From: Prorocentrum cordatum
Taxonomy: Eukaryota; Sar; Dinophyceae; Prorocentrales; Prorocentraceae
Length of the DNA: 32,000 bases
Direction of reading: 5' to 3'
Assembly: GCA_963575745.1 (NCBI GenBank)
Contig: CAUYUJ010016345.1
Location: 74,001-106,000, forward strand
The translations under genes and the position numbers were made by a program. Shown here piece after piece: positions 8,850-16,639 of the stretch (position 1 is the stretch's first letter; every line of letters begins with the position of its first letter). A model generated the notes under the pieces. That model had not been told where the DNA came from. It did no database searches and worked only from the letters and a program-made list of their open reading frames with translations.

Positions 8850-9670
8850 GTCGCCCGCCGCCACGCCCTTTCTGCCCCCTTCCGCCGCCCGCTGCTCTTT
8901 GGTTGCCCTGGCGCTTCTCGGCCGCCGCCCCCCTGCGCCTTCCGGGCGGCCGGCGCGGCCTGGGCGGTTCGCGCGCTCGCCCCCGCTGCGCGCCCCGGCC
9001 CGTGGGCGGTGGCCCGCGTCGCGGCGGCGGCTGCGGCGCGAGCGGCCGCCGGCGCCGCCACCGCCGCTGGCGCCACGGGCGCCGTGGGCGCCGCTGGCGC
9101 CTCCGGCGCCGCTCGTTCTGCGGGCGCCACATGCGCCGCTGGCACCGCTGGCGCTGCGGCTGCGGCGGGCGCCGCGGGCGCCGCCTGCGCCGAGGGCATC
9201 TCGGGTGCCTCGGGCGCCGCGCGCGCGCGCGCCTCTGGCGCCGTGGGCGCCGTCGCGCGCGGGCGCCGCGGGGCGGGCCGCGGCGCCGCGGCGCCGCGGG
9301 CGCCGCGCGCGCTGCTTGCACCTCTTGCGCCGCCTTCGCCGCCTGCGCCGCGGGCGCCGTGGGCGCTGCGGGCGCCGCGGGCGCCGCGGGCGCCGCGGGC
9401 GCCGCGGGCGCTGCGTGCGCCGCGGGCGCCACCGACGCCGCCGGCGCTTCGTGGCGGCGCCCGCGCTGCGGGCGCCGCGGGCGCTGCGGGTGCCGCGGGC
9501 GCCGCGGGCGCAACCGCGGGCGCCTTGGGCGCCGCGGGCGCTGCTGCCGCAGCGCGCGTCGGGGTCGCCGCACGCGCCGCCTGCGCCGCAGGCGCCGCCG
9601 GCGCCGCGGGCGCCGCGGGTGCTGCGGGTTTCGCGGGCGCCGCGGGCGCCGGCGGACGCCGGGACTTCCT
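8850..9670. repeat. GCC/GCG Ala-rich low-complexity block of module 2
   Basis: Hundreds of bases are built from GGCGCC, GCGGGCGCC and GCCGCGGG words, nearly without A or T. Frames on both strands are open and read as poly-Ala/Gly, poly-Arg or Pro/Arg. It is the counterpart of the Ala-rich stretch at 4100-4690 in module 1. Confidence 0.85.
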
Positions 9671-11330
9671 GGCCCTGCATCGCGGCAATAAAATTGCCCA
9701 GTTACGCCGTCGAAAGCACGCCCCCTCCTGGAGACCGCATCGTGGCGTTAACTGGGGGTGCCGCTGCGGGCGCGCCCGCGCTCGGAGACGCCCCTCCCTT
9801 TCAGGCGCTCTGGAATTATATCCGACGGCGCGGCCCTCAGCTGCAAGCAGCTGGAGCAGCAACGGCTGGAACACCTTGTTGCCCCCCACTCGCAGGGGCA
9901 GCAGCGGGAGCAGCAGCAGCAGGAGCAGCAGCGGCAGCAGTAGCCCCCTGGTGTCAGTCAGGAAGTTGTCTCCGAAAGCGCGGCCTTCTGCTGCAAAGGG
10001 TCGCGCCCCCTCCTGGGGGCAGCATTGCGGCGATAGTTGGCGGCGCTGCCGAGGGCGCGCCCTCGCTCGGAGACTTTCCTCATTCTTCTGGCAGTCAGGA
10101 AGACGTTTCCGAAGGTGCGGCCTTCAGCTGCCGCAGTCCCCTGGTGACAGCCAGGGCAAGTCCCCTGTTGACAGCAGGAAGATGCCCCCTGGTGACAGGC
10201 AGCAGCATCAGCTGCAGCAGCAGCAGCGGCAGTCCCTGGCGACAGCCCCCGGTGTCAGCAGCAACAGCAGCAGCAGCAGCAGCCCCCTGGTGACAGTCAG
10301 GAAGATGCCCCCTGGTGTCAGTCAGAAAGCGCGGCCTTCAGCTGCAAAAGGAACGCGCCCCCTCCTGGAGACATCACCGTGGCGATACTTGGCAGCGCTG
10401 CAGAGGGCGCGCCCGTGCCCGGAGACGTTCCTCACATTTCTGACTGTCAGGAAGATGTCCCCGAAAGTGCGGTTTCAGCTGAAAAAGAACGCGCCCCCTC
10501 CTGGAGACAGCATCGCGGCGGTTGTTGGCAGCGCTGCTGAGGGCGCGCCCGCGCTCGGAGACGTTCCTCACAATCCTGACCGACAGGAAGATGCACCCGA
10601 AGGTGCGGCCTTCTGCTGCAAAAGGAACGCGCCCCCACCTGGAGACAGCATCGCGGCGACAGTCGGCAGCGCTGCAGAGGGCGCGCCCGCGCTCGGAGAC
10701 TTTCCTCATTCTTCTGACAGTCAGGAAGACGTTTCCGAAGGTGCGGCCTTCAGCTGCCGCAGTCCCCTGGCGACAGTCAGGGCCAGTCCCCTGTTGACAG
10801 CAGGAAGATGCCCCTTGGTGACAATCAGCAGCCTGCAGCATCAGATGCAGCAGCAGCTGCAGCGGCAGCAGGGGCAGTCCCTGGTGACAGCCCCCGGTGT
10901 CAGCAGCAACTTCAGCAGCAGCAGCAGCCCCCCGGTGACAGTCAGGAAGATGCCCCCTGGTGTCAGTCAGAAAGTGCGGCCTTCAGCTGCAAAAGGAACG
11001 CGCCCCCTCCTGGAGACATCACCGTGGCGATACTTGGCAGCGCTGCAGAGGGCGCGCCCGTTCTCGGAGACGTTCCTCACATTTCTGACTGTCAGGAAGA
11101 TGTCCCCGAAAGTGCGGTTTCAGCTGAGAAGGAACGCGCCCCCTCCTGGAGACAGCATCGCGGCGGTTGTCGGCAGCGCTGCTGAGGGCGCGCCCGCGCT
11201 CGGAGACGTTCCTCACAATTCTGACAGTCAGGAAGATGTTTCCGCAAGCGCGGCCTTCAGCTGCAATTGCTACAGCTGGCTGCGCTGCAGAGGGCGCGCC
11301 CGCGCTCGGCGACGTTCCTCACAATTCTGA
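9009..11330 (+). CDS. Ala-rich ORF running into the 138-bp repeats, doubtful
   Basis: This 773-codon frame crosses the Ala-rich block and then the 138-bp repeats. Up to about residue 240 it is Ala/Gly with Arg patches. Afterwards it alternates between the basic reading of the repeat (RPSAAKGTRPLLETSPW) and the acidic one (NAPPPGDSIAAVVGSAAEGA), because repeat units of unequal length shift the frame. The switching argues against selection on one protein frame. The layout parallels the 4133-5602 frame, so both may descend from one repeat-bearing gene. No domain is visible and the start codon is arbitrary. Confidence 0.25.
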   Translation: MARVAAAAAARAAAGAATAAGATGAVGAAGASGAARSAGATCAAGTAGAAAAAGAAGAACAEGISGASGAARARASGAVGAVARGRRGAGRGAAAPRAPRALLAPLAPPSPPAPRAPWALRAPRAPRAPRAPRALRAPRAPPTPPALRGGARAAGAAGAAGAAGAAGATAGALGAAGAAAAARVGVAARAACAAGAAGAAGAAGAAGFAGAAGAGGRRDFLALHRGNKIAQLRRRKHAPSWRPHRGVNWGCRCGRARARRRPSLSGALELYPTARPSAASSWSSNGWNTLLPPTRRGSSGSSSSRSSSGSSSPLVSVRKLSPKARPSAAKGRAPSWGQHCGDSWRRCRGRALARRLSSFFWQSGRRFRRCGLQLPQSPGDSQGKSPVDSRKMPPGDRQQHQLQQQQRQSLATAPGVSSNSSSSSSPLVTVRKMPPGVSQKARPSAAKGTRPLLETSPWRYLAALQRARPCPETFLTFLTVRKMSPKVRFQLKKNAPPPGDSIAAVVGSAAEGAPALGDVPHNPDRQEDAPEGAAFCCKRNAPPPGDSIAATVGSAAEGAPALGDFPHSSDSQEDVSEGAAFSCRSPLATVRASPLLTAGRCPLVTISSLQHQMQQQLQRQQGQSLVTAPGVSSNFSSSSSPPVTVRKMPPGVSQKVRPSAAKGTRPLLETSPWRYLAALQRARPFSETFLTFLTVRKMSPKVRFQLRRNAPPPGDSIAAVVGSAAEGAPALGDVPHNSDSQEDVSASAAFSCNCYSWLRCRGRARARRRSSQF

Positions 11331-12010
11331 CCGACAGGAAGATGCACCCGAAGGCGCGGCCTTCTGCTGCAAAAGGAACGCGCCCCCACCTGGAGACAGC
11401 ATCGCGGCGACAATTGGCAACGCTGCAGAGGGCGCGCCCACGCTCGGAGAAGTTCGCCGCAATTCTGACAGTCAGGAAGTTGCATCCGAAAGTGCGGCCT
11501 CCAGCCGCAAAAGGAACGCGCCCCCTCCTGTTGGCGGCATCGCGGCGACAGTTGGCAGCGCTGCAGGGGGCGCGCCCGCGCTCGGAGACGTTCCTTCCAA
11601 TCCAGACAATCAGGAATTGTTTCCGGAAGTGCGGCCGTCAGCTGCAGCAGTCCTCTGGGAGATCCCCAGCCTGAAGGAGGCGGTCGTTCGCAGCAGCGCG
11701 TCGGCCCCCCCCCTCCCGGCGGCAGGCAAGCTGGCGCCCCTACAGCCCCTCACTCCTATCAGCGCCCCTCGGGCTGCGTCGCTGTGGAGGCGGAAGGTGC
11801 GGCCGAAATGGCGCCCCGCCCTGGCAACAGCATTGCGTCGACAGTTGCGAGCGCTGCCGAGGGCAAACAGGCTCTCCGTCAGCACCTCACACCTATCAAC
11901 GTTCCGGGGGCAGAGTCTTGGTGGAGGCCGAAGATGCGCCCGGAATGGCGCCCACACCCGCCAACAGTCTCGCGGCGGCAGCTCGGAACGCTGCAGAGGG
12001 CGATGCCGCC
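9700..12010 (+). repeat. 138-bp repeat array, cluster 2
   Basis: About a dozen units carry the ATCGCGGCGA and GCTGCAGAGGGCGCGCCC cores, at about 9740, 10022, 10371, 10510, 10650, 11016, 11156, 11280 (truncated), 11400, 11538, 11830 and 11967. CAG runs and CCCCTGGTGACAG words interrupt the array at 9895-9950, 10200-10290 and 10830-10930. The final units carry the CTCACWCCTATCARCG and GGGGGCAGAGTCTTGG segments also seen at 6299-6345. Cluster 2 is therefore an expanded copy of cluster 1. Confidence 0.85.
10065..11190 (+). repeat. Tandem duplication of a ~645-bp segment inside cluster 2
   Basis: The segment from about 10065 recurs from about 10692. Anchors: CCGCAGTCCC at 10131 and 10757 (offset 626); ACATCACCGTGGCGATAC at 10371 and 11016 (offset 645); GTGCGGTTTCAGCTGA at 10468 and 11112 (offset 644). 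The change of offset by about 19 bp reflects an indel in the CAG-rich part. The copies differ by scattered substitutions, so the event is fairly recent and postdates the 138-bp array. Confidence 0.85.
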
Positions 12011-12220
12011 GCACACAACTGGGCCAGGAGGTCGCAGACAGTGTGACCGTTGTCGCTTCCCTGGCAGTGCTCCCCACGCTGGAACGCCCACCGCTGGAGG
12101 AGTCCCTCACTTGCTGGAAGTTTAAGGTTCTCGTGTTCGGGTCGTGCAGCCGTTTGCCGCAGTCGCCCATGCGCGCCCCTACTTCCCCAGCCCTTCACGA
12201 CCGATTCCGGTCACCACTTT
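12011..12220 (+). other. Unassigned link between cluster 2 and the 335-bp duplication
   Basis: A short stretch beyond the last 138-bp unit. I recognise no repeat or domain, only overlapping open frames typical of this composition. Confidence 0.3.
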
Positions 12221-12830
12221 GCAGAAAGTGCAGCCTTCAGCAGCTTCCTGGCACCCTGGCATGCCGACCAACAGCGGGCCTGAGTGGGCCACTCAGGATT
12301 GGGGCGCCATGCCTCCCCTGCTCGGAGGACGGGCCCAGCAGCAGACAGGGGGCTTGCGGGGGCCGTTGACGACGGCGACGGGCGAGGCGACATGCGTTCC
12401 CACACGCGGTGGCGTTCCATCTGCACTCGGCAAACCAGTGGCCCACAGCCACTTCCGGGTGGCACCTTCTGCCCAGCACTGCGGGCGCGCCCGCCCTTGT
12501 TTCGCCCTGGACGCAGCCCGCCGCGCACGGACGGCATGGTCGCCGTGGCTTCTTCGCAGAAAGTGCAGCCGTCAGCTGCTTCCTGGTAACCCTGGCGCGC
12601 CGACCAACAGTGGGCCACAGTGGGCCACTCAGGATTGGGGCGCCATGCCTTCCCTGCTCGGAGGACGGGCCCAGCAGCAGACAGGAGGCTTGCGGGGGCC
12701 GTTAACGACGGCGACGGGCGAGGCGACACGCGTTCCCATACATGGTGGTGTTCCATCTGCACTCGGCAATCCAGTGGCCCTCAGCCACTTCCTGGAAGCA
12801 CTTTCTGCCCAGCACCCGCTGTCCCCCGCC
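12221..12830 (+). repeat. Tandem duplication, 335-bp offset
   Basis: GCAGAAAGTGCAGCC begins at 12221 and again at 12556. The following sequence, including GGGCCACTCAGGATTGGGGC, GGACGGGCCCAGCAGCAGAC and CCATCTGCACTCGGCAA, is shared to about 12830. A 237-codon plus frame (12144-12857) spans both copies and so contains an internal protein repeat (WATQDWGAMP, then LLGGRAQQQTGGLRGPLTTA). 335 is not a multiple of three, yet both copies read in the same frame thanks to small indels. That is weak evidence of coding; no domain is recognised. Confidence 0.85.
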
Positions 12831-12859
12831 CTTGGGGCCCTGGCAGCTGCCTGCTGACA

Positions 12860-13840
12860 CCGCCGGCACGTTGACTGCCGCTGGGGCCGTGGTCCACCTG
12901 TCCTAGTTGGCCCCCGGCCCTGCTGTAGTTGTTCTCACCACATCGGCGCACTCCGCTCCCCGCGCCCACAGGCAGCTGCCTCGCACCGAGCTGTTTTGCT
13001 CCTCGCGTAAGGACAGCCCTGCCTCACTCCGTCCTGGCCCCCCCCGCTCAGGTGGCTGGGCGTCGCAGCGGCCCTGTCAGCCCCGGCCCCTGGCCCCCCC
13101 AGTTCCATTGGTCCAACCCCATCGTTGGCGCATGGAGTCCCTGAGCGCACGTGGTTCAGCCTGTGCTCTCCTGGCTGTCGGATGATTGCGTTGACTACGT
13201 CCACGGTTCCTCGCGGCGATGGCATTCTCGCGTTCACTCGACCCCGTGCCTGAGACGTGGATTGCCCTGGTCCTGGTCAGCTCTCAGACGTCGGCGCCCC
13301 TGTTCGCGGGTGCGCTTGGCTTTTCTGATTCGGTGGTTCAGGCGAGTGACGGTGTCGATTACATCCATCGTTTCCCTGGCTACTTTGCTGGACCTCCTGG
13401 GAGCACCGTTGTATTCAGGATCTGTATTCCCTTCAGGAGTCTCGGTGTGCGATTTTACTGGCATCACCCTATGCACCAGTTTTATGGCCAGTATGGTCTC
13501 CTGGCAGCTGATGCAGTGTTCTGTGGCTGGCCCCACCCCCGCGCCATTTTGGCTGCGCTCCAACCCTGGTTGGTTAATCGTGCATGCGCGCGCTCCTGGA
13601 CCTGGTTCCTGGCCGCTGCAGCCCGCACCCCCCCTCTCGCCGGCCCGCCCGCTTAGGTGCTGCTTAGGTCGCCGGCCCGTCGGCGTTAGGCAAATAGGCT
13701 CTTGCGCGGCCCGCTCGGACCTTACTCGCCGTTGGCGCTTTCGCCTGCGGCTGCGACAAAAAGTATCCCCACCAGCCTATCCAGAAACGACGCCCAGGCG
13801 AGTAGAGGGTCGTCCTGAGGGTTTTTTCGGCGCGGGTGCC
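12860..13840. other. Unassigned; possible minus-strand repeat peptide
   Basis: No convincing gene. The minus strand has a moderately protein-like frame at 13234-13563 (CISCQETILAIKLVHRVMPV, later ETMDVIDTVTRLNHRIRK). The neighbouring minus frame at 12935-13237 has a similar motif (GTVDVVNAIIRQ), reflecting a partial DNA duplication about 165 bp apart (around 13180 and 13345). It could be a relic of a mobile-element or host gene; I do not recognise it. Confidence 0.3.
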
Positions 13841-13849
13841 TCGGGGGGG

Positions 13850-13945
13850 CCTCTGTGGGCCGCTTGGGATCCTCTTGGGGGCCTCCTGGGGGCCTCTTGG
13901 GGCCTCTTGGGGCCTCCTGGGCGCTTCTTGGGGCCATCTTGGAGG
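13850..13945. repeat. TTGGGGCCTCNTGGG short-period repeat
   Basis: The words CTTGGGGCCTC, CTCCTGGGGG and CTTCTTGGGGCC follow each other with a period of about 10 bp. The same type of sequence, more degenerate, returns at 15890-16090. Confidence 0.8.
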
Positions 13946-13949
13946 ACAT

Positions 13950-14225
13950 CGATCAAAGAAGAGAGGAGCTTAAAATACGGCTGCCCCCCTTCAGGAGGCC
14001 AAATTGGGGCCAAAACCTTAGTAAAATCAATGATGCTGGCTTCAAAGAAGAGGGGAGCCTCAATTAGGGTCGCCCCCTCTGGAGGCCAAAATGGGGCCAA
14101 AACCATTGTGAAACCAATGATGCTGGTTTCAAAGAAGAGCGGAGCATGAATTTGCCTTGCCCCCCCTGGAGGCCAAAATGGGGCCCAAACCCTAGTAATA
14201 TAAATGATTTTGGTTTCCTCGCCGA
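13950..14225. repeat. Three tandem copies of an 87-88 bp unit
   Basis: GGAGGCCAAAWTGGGGCC is repeated; the GGCCAAA anchor starts at 13997, 14084 and 14172. Each unit also holds an AATGATKYTGGYTTC segment and, in the first two, CAAAGAAGAGNGGAGC. Substitutions are spread across the copies and no coding is apparent. Confidence 0.9.
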
Positions 14226-14435
14226 GGCCGTTCTGGACGCCCTGACCGCTCGCGGCCCCCCCCGTCCAGGTCCACGGGGAGGGGGTAGGGGGAGGGGTCA
14301 AGACCCCCTCCCCGCCCGCAAGCCGTCTCGTTCACTCCCACCCGCCTTCCCGACACATACGTAGCACCCGAATGTGGCCCGAGCCTGAGCATATTCAGCA
14401 GTCGTTTTTGGATGGGCAGCTACTGGGGGCCAATC

Positions 14436-14473
14436 CGCCGCCGCCTCCGCCGCCGCCGCCGCCGCCTCCGCCT

Positions 14474-14509
<36 letters not shown>

Positions 14510-14543
14510 TCCGCCGCCGCCGCCGCCGCCGCCGCCTCCGCCT

Positions 14544-14583
<40 letters not shown>

Positions 14584-14690
14584 CCCGCTGCCAAACCGCC
14601 GCCGCAGCCGCTGCCGCCACCGCCACCGCCGCCGCCGCCGCCGGCTGCGCAGCCGCCGCCGCAGCCGCCACAGCCGCCGCCGCCGCCGCC
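14436..14690. repeat. CCG/GCC trinucleotide expansion, about 255 bp
   Basis: A nearly uninterrupted CCG tract with occasional CTCCGCCTG and CAG interruptions. It reads as poly-Pro, poly-Ala or poly-Arg on the plus strand and poly-Gly/Arg/Ala on the minus strand. The interruption CCTCCGCCTGCCGCCG occurs twice (about 14465 and 14535), so part of the tract duplicated as a block. Confidence 0.97.
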
Positions 14691-14699
14691 AAGTGTACT

Positions 14700-14940
14700 A
14701 TGTATCGTTTTTTGACAGGGATGGTGGGGGGGGCCGCATCGGATTGGCTGCGCATGTTCCCAGTTTGGAGGCAGAGTGTGGTTTGCATTGTTTTTTTGCA
14801 AGGAGTGGTGGGGGGTGTTGTCATGGACCCTGGTTGGCCCCCTGTCGCCTGGGGGAGGGGGTGTTTATTAATAGGGAACAGTGATAAACCTTTCCCCGAA
14901 GGGGAAGAGGGAGGGGGGGAAGAGGAAACTCTCTAAACCA
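14700..14940. other. G-rich sequence with degenerate 83-bp repeat and a hairpin
   Basis: Two T-run plus GGTGGGGGG segments start near 14704 and 14787, an 83-bp offset; a weaker relative lies at 14402-14434 on the other side of the CCG tract. At 14892-14906 TTCCCC and GGGGAA can pair across a GAA loop. No gene is visible. Confidence 0.45.
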
Positions 14941-15010
14941 CCGACGCCCAGAGGGCTGGTGGGTAGCGACATGCGTTAGCGCCGGGACGCCCGGGACACC
15001 CTGGACCCCC

Positions 15011-15167
15011 GGGACACCGCCCGGTCCAATTGGGACACTTCCTGGCCATCGGCGGACGGGAAAAGGACTTTCGCTCCTACTGACACCCAGGACACCCGGG
15101 ACACCGCCCGGCCCAACTGGGACACTTCCCGGCCACCGGCGGACGGGGAACGGGCTTTCGCTCCTAT
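15011..15167. repeat. Tandem duplication, 87-bp offset
   Basis: GGGACACCGCCCGG occurs at 15011 and 15098. Both are followed by TTGGGACACTTCC-like and GGCGGACGGG sequence and by CTTTCGCTCCTA. CCGGGACACC words just upstream extend the pattern. The block lies directly before the RZ-finger exon. Confidence 0.85.
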
Positions 15168-15283
15168 TTCGGCCGAGTTACAGGAGGATCACGCGCAGCT
15201 TTGCTTCGCCCGCACGCACGACACGAACACGAAACCGAAACCGATTTCCCGGTGGGGGGTCTCCGTTTCACTGTGATCTCATC

Positions 15284-15314
15284 CCCCAACTTCCGATTCT
15301 TTCCCTAGAAGTAG
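15284..15314 (+). promoter_or_regulatory. Candidate 3' splice site before the RZ exon
   Basis: A pyrimidine-rich stretch (ATTCTTTCCCTAG) is followed by further AG dinucleotides ending at 15314. The reading frame of the zinc-finger exon is open only from 15315, just after an in-frame TAG at 15312-15314. An acceptor at one of these AGs, most simply the last, fits both the tract and the frame. A trans-splice acceptor cannot be excluded. Confidence 0.45.
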
Positions 15315-15854
15315 CGTGTCCTCGAGACTTGCAATGGGATTGACGCACGCCGACACAGTGAAAGCGCTGTAGTGGACTCTTGCCCTAATCGGCACATGTA
15401 CGTCACCGACGCGTGTGTCAACATCAACTCGCAGGGAAGATGCGCTGAATGTGGTGCTGCCATCGGAGGGCCTCAGTACGGGGTCCGTCATGCGGGAAAC
15501 ATGTATCATGGGACTGTCCAAGATGTGACTGCTGCATGGGACACGCAGTACAGCACGCGCTTTGCAAACAACCTTGGGTTTCACATGGAAGCGCGCGATG
15601 CGAACCTCACCGACAGAGGGTTGCCAGCGCCTCTTTTCCGAGGCATTCGATTTGCCATTGAAGCTGCTGCGTTGGGCCATTGCCTCCTTCATGGGGTCGA
15701 CAACTTCGGAGCACTCAGCTTCAACCAGCTCCAAGAACAGCTCATCAGCGAGGTGGACTCGATCAAGGGCTGTCTCTTCCCCACCAGTGCTGACAACATG
15801 CCTGCAGCGAATTATCTGAAGGACTACGCCGTCCGTCGCCGGCTCCCAGACTGA
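15315..15854 (+). CDS. Exon of an RZ-type zinc-finger protein, RNF213/ZNFX1-like
   Basis: The open frame contains C-x3-H-x6-C-x8-C-x2-C (Cys 15381, His 15393, Cys 15414, Cys 15441, Cys 15450) with CPNRHMYV and CAECGAAIGG. That is the spacing and sequence style of the RZ finger of RNF213 and ZNFX1, where CPNGH and C-x2-C-x3-IGG are typical. In RNF213 the RZ finger is needed for ubiquitylating lipopolysaccharide. After the finger, LTDRGLPAPLFRGIRFAIEA and a later LQEQLISEVDSIKGCLF fit the helical segments that follow RZ in that family. Sequence upstream of the first conventional start is coherent (RVLETCNGIDARRHSESAV), so I place the exon start at 15315. It ends at a TGA at 15852-15854; the true donor probably lies shortly before, after about 15825. 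No RING or AAA+ part lies in this window. Confidence 0.75.
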   Translation, partial: RVLETCNGIDARRHSESAVVDSCPNRHMYVTDACVNINSQGRCAECGAAIGGPQYGVRHAGNMYHGTVQDVTAAWDTQYSTRFANNLGFHMEARDANLTDRGLPAPLFRGIRFAIEAAALGHCLLHGVDNFGALSFNQLQEQLISEVDSIKGCLFPTSADNMPAANYLKDYAVRRRLPD

Positions 15855-16555
15855 ACCATCTTACGATTATGTCGGGACAGTGATGGTGCCTTCTCGGGTT
15901 ATCTTGGGGCCTGTTGGGGGAATTTTGGGGCCTCTCGGCCCACCTTTGGGACGTGGTGGGCAACATTGGAGCTATCGTGTTGCCTCTGGGGCCCATTTTG
16001 GGTGCGCCTTGTGGCCATCTCGGGACCTTGTTGGGTCCTGGGCGATCTTGGCGGTCTGCTGGGGAATTTTAGGGTATTTTAGGGCCGCCGCGGGCGTAGT
16101 TACGCCCTCCTGTGCAAGTTCAGTAGCATCATAGGGCCATCGTCGGCCGTCTTGCGCTCTGCTTGCCTGGAAGGGCTTCCCTGCAAGAATCACAGCGCAG
16201 CCTGGTGCGGCCAGGAGGCTGAGGACCCCCCCACCCCGTGACGAACTGGGCCCTCCTAATAGGCAGGTATAATGGGGATAGGAACGATGCGAGAGACAGC
16301 AGCCAAAGACAATGCAAGATCACCCCAGCAAAGCAACCCAATCGCAGCAAAGGTGAAGTGGCGGGTCGAGGAATAGAAGGTTGGTTGGTGAACACGCGCA
16401 GCCATTGGTATTCCTAGAGCTCTCAGGCGTGGCAGGGGTAAGAGCACGGCCACGTGTACCGCGGCGTATTTGTTGTAGGGGTATCGCGGCCGTGTGACAG
16501 GGGTGAGGGCACGGTCATGAGCACCGTGGTGCACGTTTTAAACGAGAGGTCGTGA
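15855..16555 (+). other. Putative intron with GGGGCC-type repeats
   Basis: This gap separates the RZ exon from the next long frame. 15890-16090 holds degenerate TTGGGGCCT/GGGGAATTTTGGG words like those at 13850. 16130-16555 is ordinary sequence with no convincing exon. A minus-strand frame at 16423-17283 is antisense to conserved coding sequence and is treated as a shadow. Calling the gap an intron rests on the order and relatedness of the flanking domains. Confidence 0.45.
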
Positions 16556-16639
16556 GAGCACGGTTCTTGCACAAGATGTGAGGAAGTCTCAGGCGAGACG
16601 GCTGCTGGACTGGGCGATCTAGGGATCCCCGTCCACTCC

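Noticed and set aside
8699-9889. 396-codon minus-strand Ala/Arg-rich frame over the GCC block
   Set aside because: Both strands and several frames are open because the block nearly lacks A and T; composition alone explains it.
5130-12010. Repeat arrays as a possible CRISPR locus
   Set aside because: Units of 138 bp follow one another without unique spacers of constant length, and the context is eukaryotic.
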